The notes beneath the pieces are model-generated. The model did no database searches. It was not told the DNA's origin and saw only the letters and a program-made list of their open reading frames with translations. Positions 22,526 to 31,479 of a DNA stretch of 64,000 nucleotides are shown piece after piece. This stretch comes from Protopterus annectens (Eukaryota > Chordata > Ceratodontiformes > Protopteridae). Position numbers and translations under genes: made by a program. The DNA lies in the NCBI RefSeq assembly GCF_019279795.1, contig NC_056730.1:607701198-607765197 (forward strand). Reading direction: 5' to 3'. Position 1 is the stretch's first letter. Each line of letters starts with the position of its first letter.

Positions 22526-23036
22526 GTTCTAAATAAATGTACATATAGAGCAAAGCAGAGTCCTGGTGAGTTGTTGTCAGCTTTAGGCAAAATCCAAAGT
22601 GCTCTCCCTCGGTCTCTGAGAAAGTCCTGATACTACATCCTGCTGACTCATTTTAGATTACATTTTTCTTAACAATTCTCTAGTTTCCCAGACTAACAGA
22701 AACTCTACATTTACATTTCTTAGTAAGCTTGCACCTGATCAGGAAACCACAGCAATTACAGACATTATATATGTAAAATCTAGCAAATAACTCTGGTCTC
22801 AAAATAATGAAAAGAATCTGCTGGTTCAGACACCACGGCTCTGAGCCCTGAGATCAAACAGTCATAAAATGCTTGACTTATCACTTTCTTACAGCAGAGT
22901 GCACTGTTGTTACATTTTTGCAGTTCAACATCCAATACAGTCTTCTCACATTTACGATAACAATTAATATTTACAAAGACATAGAATTATCTACAAAATT
23001 CTATCTAGCTAGGCTGGCAGCCTTCAAATATCTTCA

Positions 23037-23050
23037 CCCCCCCCCCCGAG
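23037..23050 (-). promoter_or_regulatory. Polypurine tract of the Gmr1-like element
   Basis: On the minus strand CTC followed by 11 G lies immediately upstream of the TGAAGATA start of the 3' LTR. This is the expected place for the plus-strand DNA primer. Confidence 0.8.
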
Positions 23051-23109
23051 AACTCAAGCTAGTTTTTCAAGTGTCCCTAGAGAAGCGTTGCTTGAGAGGG
23101 GTAGGTTTA

Positions 23110-24443
23110 TCTGAGTATACCTTACCCCATTCCCTGTATTGAGAGCCCATCAGCACTGGCATTGTTAATCCCACTGCAGTGCTGCACTGACATATCGTAT
23201 GCTTGCAACCCTAGGCTCCATCTTAGAAATTTGGCATTTTGCTGGCTGGCTCTGTTTAACCATGTTAGGGGATTGTAATCTGTCACTACAGAGAATTTTC
23301 TTCCATACAGATAAGGCTGAAGTTTCTACAGTGCCCACAATATGGCTAGACATTCCTTTTCTACAGCTGCATAGCATTCCTCCCTGGGTTGGAGCCTATG
23401 ACTGAGATAAACCACTGGGTGCTCTTCTCCCTCTGAAGAAATCTGGCTAAGTACAGCCCCCAACCCATGGTTCAAAGCATCTACCTGCACAACAAATTCT
23501 TTGCTGTAATCTGGATTGGCTAACACAGGGGGTCCTCCCAAAGCTCTTTAAGCTTCTGGAATGCCTGCTCACATGCTGTGGTCCACACTACCTTATCTGG
23601 TGTGTTCTTCCTTGTCAGGTCTGTGAGGGGAGCAGCTATGGTGCTATAACTGGGATGAACTTTCTGTAGTACCCTGCTGTCCCTAAGAATGCCCTCACCT
23701 GTTTTGTGGTAACAGGTGCAGGGCATGCCTGAATGGCTTCCACTTTGGTGGGTTCTGGCCTGATCTTACCACTCCCCACTCTATGTCCCAGGTAGGGCCT
23801 TAATGGTCAACCCTGCCCTCTGTAGTCTGCCCGGCACCTCCCTGACATGTTGAAGGTGCTCTTGCCAGGAATCGCTGTAGATGGCAATATCATCTAAGTA
23901 AGCAAGGACAAACCCTCCTGCTCCTGCTAGGATATGATCTACCAGCCTCTGGAAAGTCGCTGGGGCATTTTTCATCCCAAAGGGCACCTTTGTGAACTCA
24001 TTCAAGCCAAAAGGAGTCACAAAGGCTGACCTCTTTCTAGCACTGGGGGTCAAGGGCACCTGCCAGTAACCCTTGATAAGATCAATGGTTGTAAGATGAT
24101 ACTTAGCCCCACCCAGCTGCTCTAGGGCCTCATCTGTCCTAGGCATGGGTTAAGTATCTGACTCTGTGTGGTTATTTAATTTCCTGTAATCCACACAGAA
24201 CCTGGTGCTGCCATCCTTCATTGGCACCAGCACCACTGGGGAGGCCCAGGAACTGTTGGACTCTTGAATTACCACTAATTCAAACATCTGCTGTATCTCC
24301 TCCCTCAGAGTCTGTTTGCCTCTCTCAGGCACCCTATAAGGGGTCTGCCTAATAGGCCTTTGGGGTCCTGTATCCACCTGGTGCTGCACCAGGTGGGTGC
24401 ACCCTGGATTCCCAGTGAACATGTCTCCAAACTCCTGTAACAC
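23110..24443 (-). pseudogene. Gmr1-like reverse transcriptase and RNase H
   Basis: Minus strand. RT motifs: 'SSWASPVVLVPMKDGSTR' and 'FCVDYRKLN' (24300-24165), a stop, then 'YHLTTIDLIKGYWQVPL' (catalytic Asp), 'VPFGMKNAPATFQRL' and 'VLAYLDDIAIYS' (YLDD box) in 24146-23781. The thumb/connection follows at 23726-23520 in another frame, then RNase H at 23541-23326 ('VVQVDALNHGLGAVL', 'YAAVEKECLAILWAL') with a stop straight after. The RNase H tail can be followed to about 23110 ('ADGLS'). At least one stop and three frameshifts make it inactive. It lies downstream of integrase, not upstream. Confidence 0.92.
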
Positions 24444-24479
24444 TGGTCAGATTTCTCGAACCTGGGTACGCGATAGCTG

Positions 24480-25675
24480 CTAGGATATTGCTACTCCTTC
24501 CACTGAGGTGTCAGTCCGAGCATCACTGAGGAGATCAGTCACCAGATCTCCATCAGACTCCTGCAATCCACTGCTAATACTCAGCACAAGGGCCTCCCTA
24601 TCATGGTAAGGTTTCATCATGTTAACATGGTACAGTTTGTGCTCCTGCCTACTGCCTAGCAGTTCCACCATGTAGTTAACATCACTTACCTTTCTTACCA
24701 CCTTGTAGGGTCCCTCCCAAGCTGCTTGCAGTTTGTTGTGTGTGACAGGAATGAGAACCATTACCTGCTGCCCTACAGCATACTCTCCAGCTTGAGCATT
24801 CCTATCATACCATAACTTTTTCTGTTGCTGGGCTTCTGCCAGGTTCTCCTGGACCAAGCCCATGCATTCCCTCAGCCTTGTCCTGAGGTTTAGGACACAT
24901 GCCACAACAGACTCCTTGTGAGATTCACATTCACCTTCCTACTCATCTCAAATTAAATCTAGAGGTCCCCTCACCCTATGCCATACAGCAATTCAAAGGG
25001 TGAAAAACCTATGGATTCCTGGGGAATCTCTCTGTAAGCAAACAACAAATGGGGAAAATATTTGTCCCACTCCCTCTTAAACTGTTCTGCAAATGCCCGT
25101 AGCATGGACTTGATTGTAGAGTTTAACCTCCCAACAAGACCATTAGTCTGGGGATGGTAGGGGGTGGTCTTCAGGTGCTTCACACCACAGTACTTCCACA
25201 GACAAGGCAGCAGGTCTGACATGAAATTGACAATTCTGTCAGTCAATATTTCTTTTGGGAAACCTACTCTGCTGAAAATCTCTAACAAATCATTTGCCAC
25301 CTTTTCTGCCTCAATGGAGGACAAAGCCACTGCCTTAGTGTGTCTTGTAGCATAATCTACTACCACTAGGATATACCTTTTCCCTGTGGAACTTGGAGTA
25401 CTCAGAGGTCCCACAATATCCACAGCTACCATCTGAAATGGCTCTTCAGTCACAGGCAAAGGCATCAAAGGAGTTCTCACCTCGTCTCCTGCCTTGCCTA
25501 CCTTCTGGCACTGCTCACAGATCCTACAGTACCCTGTTACATCTCTGGAAATTCCAGGCCAATAGAAGTTCTGCATAGTATGTCTCTTTGTATGTTTTAT
25601 GCCCATATGACCTGCAAAGGGAATATCATGGGCTATGGCTAGAAGCACCAGACGGTAGGCTCTAGGCACTACCAA
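24480..25675 (-). pseudogene. Gmr1-like integrase
   Basis: Minus strand. The zinc-binding H2C2 region 'HDIPFAGHMGIKHTKRH' followed by 'CRICEQCQKVGK' is intact. The core has the first Asp ('VAVDIVGPL') and second Asp ('EILTDRIVNFMS', where TDQG is usual). The third catalytic residue is changed: 'PQTNGLVGRLNSTIK' has Gly where Glu is expected. The ORF breaks near 24970. The C-terminal domain (24905-24480; 'VLIPVTHNKLQAAWEGPY', 'YHVNMMKPYHDR') follows in a new frame. In an active element it would insert the cDNA. RT follows 37 bp downstream of its stop. Confidence 0.92.
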
Positions 25676-26242
25676 CTACTGTACCCTCTCACCTTCTAGC
25701 CCTCCCTCAGGGGTCCACTGTCTAGACAGTAACCCTTTGTCCCAGTATACAAATTCCCCCTTTCTTTGAGAACCAGGTGCCTCACTAGCTACCTGCATCA
25801 GGCCTTGCAATGTAGGGTCTGAGAGCTGAGCCTGTCTCAATTCTCTCTTTGTAACTCTTCCCAGCTCCCCTTTCACAGGAAGTTTGGAATCCCCTGACAG
25901 CGGTGCCTCACTGTCAGCCTGGGTACTATTACTCACCTCTACCTTTGCAGTCACTCTGTCTAAGGGAATATCAGCACCCACAAGCAGCTGTGGCTCACCT
26001 TCAGTCTCAATGCTGCAGGGTAGCTCCCTCCCTGAAGTAACCACCTCACCAGTCCTGGCTGCAAGTATGTGGTATGTCTGGGTCTCCCCCAGGCTGCTAG
26101 ACCCACATGCTTGTCTCGAAGCCTGACTGTGTGTAACTGCATAAGCACATGGTACTGCCTCATTCAAATCCTTCCCTATCAGGACATCCGCAGGATGGTA
26201 GTTCAGTACCCTTGTTGTCCCGGGACAACCTGCTATTGGCAT
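25676..26242 (-). pseudogene. Gmr1-like protease remnant and pre-integrase linker
   Basis: Minus strand, 188 residues up to the stop that precedes integrase. 'YHPADVLIGKDLNEA' matches the C-terminal 'VLIGRD' motif of retroviral-type proteases. The stretch 'VTKRELRQAQLSDPTLQG' is the linker that usually precedes the H2C2 zinc finger. The protease active-site triplet (Asp-Ser/Thr-Gly) is not seen between the zinc knuckle and this point, so the N-terminal half of the protease appears deleted. Confidence 0.7.
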
Positions 26243-26360
26243 TTTGTCTTTTCCACTTACTGGCTCTCTCCCCTTTTGTTTCCCACCTTGCCTCCATGGA
26301 CATCTGTATTCTATATGGCCCCACTGGTTGCGTTCAAAACATTTAACCCTAAGTCCTGGA
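26243..26360 (-). pseudogene. Gag zinc-knuckle remnant
   Basis: The minus strand encodes 'KCFERNQWGHIEYRCP', a CCHC knuckle spacing (C-x2-C-x4-H-x4-C) in which the second Cys is replaced by Arg. It sits between the gag capsid region and the protease remnant, as expected for a nucleocapsid. Confidence 0.7.
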
Positions 26361-26639
26361 CATGTACCTGGACTAGTGGCTTCCCCTGCTATTGGCAGAG
26401 TCTGTTGGGGCAGTCTGGGCTGCCCACCATGGGTTCCTTTAGACCCATGAGCAGTACTGGGGGACCTCTTCCTGTGCAGGGCTGCCCTACTTGCAGGTAT
26501 AGGTCTCCTTTCTTCCCCAACTCATCTGAAATAGCACATTGTGTATCAGCTAACCAGATCCTCATGTCCTTTAGGCAAAGTGCTAAGGGTTTATTCCCTC
26601 ACCAAAAGGTCTGCCAGCCCTTCAAAAGTGGTGATCTGA

Positions 26640-27379
26640 CATCCACTCACTCACCTATGGAAATAAGTGCTCAGTTCAGCAACATATTCACACACATGTT
26701 CATCTGCCTTGCGTCTATGCTCACAAAACTTTTTCCTATAGGCTTCAGGTGTTAACTAAAAAAATTCTAACAGACAATTCTTAACAGCCGTATAATTTAA
26801 GAAATTATGGTGAAGCAGTTTAGACAACACAGTTACAGCTTTACCATGAAGTAAGGGGGTCAGGAACAATACCCATAGTCTTTGGTCAACATCATACTGT
26901 TTACATACCCTCTCAAACATATGAATGAAACTATCAAAATTATCCCCCTCTGTAAATTGCAGAAGAAATTTACTGACCTTTTGTGCTTCTGGGGTCCAGT
27001 TACTCCCTTCCCCATTACCTACATCACTCTGGTGAAGAGTCAGCATCTCCTTTTCATGCTGCTTCTGCCTTTCCTTCCCATCAGCTTCTAGGCATAGCAA
27101 TTTCTCATTCTCTTCAGCCCATAGATGTCTCAGTCTCTCTGCTGCTTCTGTTTCCAAATGCTTGGCCTCCAACTCAAGTCTCATTAGCTCCAGATTGATT
27201 TTTAAGTCCTCTGCAGAAAGATTGAGCTGTCCATTCTCTGAGTGTTGTACACCTCCACTGCCAATCTGATTGTCCTTCTGATTGCTGTTTTCTGATGCAG
27301 CTGTGACCAAAGCTGCAATCATGTCTGCCTTAGTCAGGTTTCCATGTACCAGTCTCTTAGCCTGGCATATCTTAGGCAA
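26640..27379 (-). pseudogene. Gmr1-like gag with SCAN-related capsid
   Basis: Minus strand. The N-terminal half is charged and likely coiled coil ('LELMRLELEAKHLETEAAE'). The C-terminal part from about 27000 is the capsid: 'FTEGDNFDSFIHMFERVC', 'LWVLFLTPLLHGKA' and, after a stop at 26756, 'LTPEAYRKKFCEHRRKADE'. This pattern resembles the SCAN domain of vertebrate zinc-finger proteins, which is known to derive from the capsid of Gmr1-like elements. Particle assembly would be its role. Stops in the last third break the frame. Confidence 0.75.
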
Positions 27380-27610
27380 CTAGCTCCTTGACAGCTTGCT
27401 ATACTCTTGTGCTGACATGCTTGCTTGCTCTCCCTGACTAACTAAGCTAACAAAATTAATAAAACAACTGTGATCTGAACTCTGAATATTCACTGCATGG
27501 CTGATTTAGAGTAGAAAAACACCTTCAGTGATCACTGTACACAAGCTACAGGAATTTACTATTCACACCACTACAAGCCAATTGCCTACCAATTAATATG
27601 TAGTGTGGAT

Positions 27611-27629
27611 ATCCCACCACTGCCAACCA
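27611..27629 (-). promoter_or_regulatory. Primer binding site, tRNA-Leu-like
   Basis: The plus strand reads ATCCCACCACTGCCAACCA, matching the 3' end of a vertebrate tRNA-Leu (ATCCCACCGCTGCCA + CCA) with one transition and one extra A. It lies 9 bp from the LTR end, which is the correct side for a minus-strand element. Confidence 0.6.
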
Positions 27630-27638
27630 ATTAATATG

Positions 27639-27931
27639 TGATGCCCGTGCACTGGCCCAGCAATCAAGGAGCCTCAGTCCTCATCACTGACACCAGTGAG
27701 GGGCATCCACAGTGGGAATGATAACAAATACACACACAGTAAAGTACAATTTCCCTTAAGAGCATACATAGATCACAGTCAGTCTGGGGCTGTTTTTTCC
27801 CTTACTCTCCAGATCCCCAATAAGACTCCTCACTGGCACAGCTATAGGGTACAGGTCTCAGCCTAGTGGTCAGGCTAAAACCTCCAGCACCCTCTCTGTC
27901 CAACCAGTGCTTTGTGTCCCTGTCCAATTAG

Positions 27932-28015
<84 letters not shown>

Positions 28016-28325
28016 CTTTAAGATATCAGTTATATACAAACATACATACACTTCTGGGGAAGGCTGACAAAGGTTCTCCAGCTATGCCCCTTCCTGCCAG
28101 TCTATAAGGTCGTACCAGCTGCCATGAACCACTAATATCAGCTAATGATAAGGCCCTTACCAAAGGGTGTCCAAATATTACTGTGCAATATTATTATCCA
28201 AATAGTAAGTGTGACCCAAAGCTAAAGCTATTGGAGTGGCTTGGCCAGTATCACTAAATACATGTAATGTACTCTAGAGCTTAAATTATCTCTACACAAA
28301 ACAGCCACAGTTGAAAGGTTTAAAA
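27639..28325 (-). repeat. Gmr1-like 5' LTR, truncated
   Basis: Matches 21451 onwards and 63168 onwards with small differences. It holds a (CA)n expansion at 27933-28013. Similarity stops at about 28325 (after AAAGGTTTAAAA), so roughly half of the LTR on the U3 side is missing. Confidence 0.88.
27933..28013. repeat. (CA)n microsatellite in the 5' LTR
   Basis: About 81 bp of pure CA. The corresponding site in the 3' LTR has only a short CACATGCACAC stretch, so the run expanded after integration. Confidence 0.97.
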
Positions 28326-28499
28326 ATAACCAAAAAACATCAAAGTACACAGGAATCCAGTAACCACAGCTCCACGAAGTGAATAAGGCAGCAAAATTTA
28401 ATCTTGTTGTAATGCTTCATAACCCCCCTTTTTAGCTGAGAATGGAGCAAGGCAAAATTTCTTGCTTATAAAACACCAAAAAGAGTCCAGCACCATTCA

Positions 28500-28592
28500 G
28501 GACATAGATAAAGTCAAAATTTAATGTGACTAAAACAACAAAGACAGCATACCAGTTTCGGCCAAAATTACAGCCTTCTTTAGTCATTAAAT
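28500..28592 (-). ncRNA. Degenerate hammerhead ribozyme motif, left Penelope terminus
   Basis: On the minus strand: stem I strand ATTTAATG, core CTAAAGA (CUGANGA with a G-to-A change), stem II GGC...GCC, then an intact GAAAC, then a second stem I strand CATTAAAT. The core change should abolish cleavage. It is the partner of 55591-55665. Confidence 0.45.
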
Positions 28593-28618
28593 AAATTTAA
28601 TCCATTACATATTTAAAT

Positions 28619-28621
28619 AGT
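28619..28621. repeat. AGT target-site duplication, left
   Basis: AGT directly before the left TIR; the same triplet follows the right TIR at 54121-54123. Confidence 0.85.
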
Positions 28622-28638
28622 GGGCAGGATTCACGAAG
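28622..28638. repeat. Left terminal inverted repeat
   Basis: GGGCAGGATTCACGAAG, identical in reverse complement to 54104-54120. Confidence 0.95.
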
Positions 28639-28893
28639 GCTTGCACGGAGTGTAAGAGACGTGCAACACTCCATGCAAGCCTCGCGATCCAGGAACAGCC
28701 CTAAACTCCGTGTAAGAGACCAGCTAAAACGTCTCTTACACGGACTGGGCGTGGACAAGCTAAATACCTCACTTGCATTAGAAAGGTATGCAAATGAGGT
28801 ATATTAGCGATCCACGAAGCAGAAACCAGTCCGTGTAGGAGATGTTTTAGCTGCAGAAATGTACTCAGTTGACAACTGAGTACATTTCTGCAA
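28639..28893. promoter_or_regulatory. Left subterminal palindrome cluster (candidate transposase/Myb binding region)
   Basis: Dense nested inverted repeats: GGCTTGCA...TGCAAGCC (28638-28682), CCGTGTAAGAGA/TCTCTTACACGG (28708-28719/28732-28743), a 28-bp imperfect pair (28721-28748/28826-28853), and a perfect 41-bp palindrome (28852-28892; 20-nt arms around one A). The word TGTAAGAG or its complement recurs about four times, as at the right end. In Harbinger systems subterminal repeats are bound by the Myb-like protein. Binding here is inference. Confidence 0.55.
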
Positions 28894-29046
28894 AATCCAC
28901 AACAGAGCGATGTCAGCTCCCAAAAAAGGTTGCATATGAATCAGGCAGCATGCCAATGGCCAAATATGTGGCCATTGGCAAGATAACCCGATGCAAAAAT
29001 ATTAAAATATATATATTTTTTTCGGCAATCGCCGATGTTTAAACCA

Positions 29047-29080
29047 AGCGCAGCCCAGCAAACGGGCTGCGCTATAAAAG
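29047..29080 (+). promoter_or_regulatory. Hairpin followed by TATAAAAG, possible transposase promoter
   Basis: AGCGCAGCCC and GGGCTGCGCT form a 10-bp stem with a 7-nt loop (29047-29073), running directly into TATAAAAG at 29073-29080. This is about 960 bp upstream of the first ATG of the transposase frame, so the link is loose. Confidence 0.3.
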
Positions 29081-30037
29081 CATAAAAAAGAAGGGTATAA
29101 ACCCACAAATGTGGGATTCATGTAATACATGGAATGACAATGCAGGGACCAGCAGACCAAAACCAACATGGCCACCGTGTAGTGGTTGCTAAGGGGGGAA
29201 GCTGAGTCTAAGACATGTAACTAAGCATTAGTAGGCAATCTTATGTAAATGAGGGTTAGGATACTGAATACCACAGTCACATAGCAAATGAGCACGTCCT
29301 GAGTAGTGTAAGAGATACAAAAGGGGGGGAATAGAGTAAGAGATAGGTTACATCACTGGGGGGAATGGTAGAAAGAAACACAGTTCATTGGAGGCCAGTG
29401 TAACATGACAGATGACAGGCACAGATCATGGAAAGAGGTGTGCCACTAGATAAGTCATGGAAAGACAAGAAATGGAAGGTGTACACTGTTACCTACACTA
29501 AAGTTTCCTGCTGGCCGTGCATGCGCACGTGTGCGCGCAATGAACCGCGAGTAAGGCAGTGTGGGCGCGTGTAAGGCAGTGTGAGTATGTTGGAAGCTGT
29601 TGGCAGACGTGTAACAGTGTTTGCGCGGTGCGCGTGTAAGACAGTCTGAGTATGTTGGAGGCTGTTGGCAGACGTGTAACAGTGTTTGCGTGGGTGTACG
29701 CGCGTTTAAACCTGAATAAGTAGATCCTTAACCGTGTAAGCACGTGTGCGCGCGTTTAAGCCACTGTGAGCGTGTTTCAGATAGTATGCAAGTTGCTCCC
29801 CCCGAGGAAACAGAGGAAAAAGAAAGCAACAGAATTAATAGGAAGCTAGCAGGGATAACTGCTGAAGCTAGCAGGTGAAAATAATTATAAGCAGGCAATT
29901 ACACAGGCAAATTAGTAGCCTAGCCCAGCACTTAAAACACTGCAAACAGTAGTGCAGGATGTTGTCATTAAGAGACACTGCAAAACAGGAGTAAGCTAAT
30001 AGAAGTGAAAACTGAAAAAGCTGAACTCAGAGCAGAA
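29081..30037. other. Untranslated or spacer sequence before the transposase, with a GC-rich tandem repeat
   Basis: No coding signature. It contains the 66-bp repeat at 29564-29690, alternating GTGTGCGCGC stretches and a few more GTGTAAG words. Confidence 0.5.
29564..29690. repeat. Tandem repeat, ~66-bp unit, two copies
   Basis: Two adjacent units beginning GCGCGTGTAAG(G/A)CAGT and ending GTGTAACAGTGTTTGCG, with few differences. Confidence 0.85.
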
Positions 30038-31186
30038 ATGCTAGGGGCTGCCATAGCTGTCTTAATGAGACATAGGCGACTTGCTGAGGGTGGTGACAAT
30101 GCAGATGGTGCCAGACAACCCACAGTGAGGAGACGGAGAAGAGTGTACAGGCCCAGGGTCACCTACCACGGGTTACATGAGCTGGAGATAGTAGAGCTAT
30201 AGAGTGGACAGAGAGCTCCTGCAGCAGATTGTTGAGCTGTGCAGGCCACGCCTCACACACAGAACCAACAGAGGGAACCCATCCCAGTGGAAACCAAGGT
30301 ATGTGTTGGCCTAAGAATACTAGCAACAGGTACCTTCCAGAGACCAACTGGCGATATGATGGGGATATCACAGGCATCAGCCTCCAGGGTACTACACCAG
30401 TTCCTGGATGCCATGTCAGCACATGTCGGTGATCATGTATATTTCCCCAATGCCCGTGAGGTATTGGCCAGCAATATGCGTCTCTTCCAGCAAATAGCGT
30501 AATACCCTGAGGTACTGGGTGCTATAGACTGCACGCACATACACATCAAAGCACCAGCAGGAGAGCGGGGTAGGGCCTACATAAACCGCAAGGGCTTCCC
30601 CTCCATCAACTGCCAGGTCATGTGTGATGCCCAGGGCATAAAAATGAATGTGTGTGCTGGCTGCCCTGGGAGTTATCACGATTCCCACATCTGGAATTTG
30701 ACGCAGCTGTACCAGACATTTGCCAATGGGGACATCCCACACTGACACCTAGTGGGGGATGCAGGTTATGCACTGGAGCCGTGGCTGATGACACCCATCA
30801 GAAACGCACACACACTTGAACAGGAACGCCATAATGAGGCACACGCACAAACACGTAATGTGATAGAGCGTGTGTTTGGGCTGCTCAAGTCACGGTTCCG
30901 GTGTCTGGACACATCTGGTGGAGCCTTGCAGTACACACCAAGTACATGTACCCAAATTGTCATGGTATGTGCTATGCTACATAATATGATCTTGCGAAAA
31001 CAGCTGCAGCAGGACCAGCATAGGGCCGGCCCAAACAGCCCCCCACCATTGCCAAGGCCAGCACAGGCAGAGCGTGACTCGGAGGAGGAACAACCTGAGC
31101 CTGTCCCAGTAGGCAGAAGGAGGCATGCCCAGTATGCCCTGGCCTTGGCAAAGAGGCAACGCATAGCACATACATTGGCTCAGTAG
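30038..31186 (+). pseudogene. PIF/Harbinger DDE transposase, disrupted
   Basis: Encodes a Harbinger (HARBI1-like) transposase of about 380 codons. The ATG at 30038 opens 'MLGAAIAVLMRHRRL', followed by an Arg-rich stretch. A helix-turn-helix-like part reads 'ATGTFQRPTGDMMGISQAS'. The DDE residues are all present: Asp in 'VLGAIDCTHI' (30527-30529), Asp in 'VGDAGYALEPW' (30758-30760) and Glu in 'RNVIERVFGLLKSRF' (30866-30868). The segment 'GCPGSYHDSHIW' is family-typical. Breaks: stops at 30200, 30500 (TAA) and 30743 (TGA), and a frameshift pair between about 30198 and 30275. Beyond those breaks the frame is clean to 31186. So the catalytic core is conserved but the copy as read cannot make full-length protein. 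Confidence 0.9.
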
Positions 31187-31479
31187 GAACCTTGGGAATG
31201 ATACCCCTCTCTGACTCACTCATATAGTAACAGAGATGCCTAACATGACACAACCTGCTCTCAAACATGTACAGGGAAGTGTAATATGCGCATCCGACAG
31301 AGGGAGCCCTGCTGCACCACCTGAGGCATGAATGCTATGTGTCAAGTAATGTAACACCAAGTACTATATGCACACCTGAGGACCCTGACTAACATCCTAT
31401 CCTGACCAAGCATCATGCCACAACATGACAACGAGATGATCAAGTGCAACAATTGACTGATGTATCACAGTTAGTCAAA
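31187..31479. other. Downstream of transposase, no gene seen
   Basis: No coding or repeat signature; probably transposase 3' UTR and spacer. Confidence 0.4.

Larger units (their letters stand above)
21451..23036 (-). repeat. Gmr1-like 3' LTR, with a nested SINE
   Basis: On the minus strand the LTR starts TGAAGATATTTGAAGG next to the polypurine tract and ends ...GGGCATCA, giving TG...CA termini. It matches 27639-28325 (5' LTR) and 63168-64000 (another copy). A 258-bp SINE (22251-22508) is inserted, so the LTR proper is about 1.3 kb. The left boundary could be two bases further left (TGTGATGCC is shared by all three copies). Confidence 0.88.
21451..28325 (-). mobile_element. Gmr1-like Ty3/gypsy LTR retrotransposon
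   Basis: Minus-strand LTR element. From right to left: truncated 5' LTR, tRNA-Leu-like primer site, gag, zinc knuckle and protease remnant, integrase, reverse transcriptase, RNase H, polypurine tract and 3' LTR. Integrase lies upstream of reverse transcriptase. Among Ty3/gypsy elements this Ty1/copia-like order is the mark of the deuterostome Gmr1 group. All genes carry stops or frameshifts. The U3 side of the 5' LTR ends abruptly at about 28325, where Penelope sequence begins. Confidence 0.9.
28326..28621 (-). mobile_element. Penelope-like element, left piece of the split inverted arm
   Basis: 28478-28621 is the reverse complement of the 3' end of the Penelope element at 55565-55710, covering AGAGTCCAGCACCATTCAGG, the GGCTGTAATTTTGGCC hairpin and TCCATTACATATTTAAATAGT. 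The rest of the same arm resumes at 54121 after the 25.5-kb DNA transposon. 28326-28477 has no counterpart in the right-hand copy and may be extra terminal Penelope sequence. Confidence 0.85.

Noticed and set aside
26069-26755. Plus-strand frame of 228 residues
   Set aside because: Antisense to gag/protease of the Gmr1-like element.
28330-28480. Continuation of the Gmr1 LTR past 28325
   Set aside because: Does not match the other two LTR copies; the following sequence belongs to the Penelope terminus or is unassigned.
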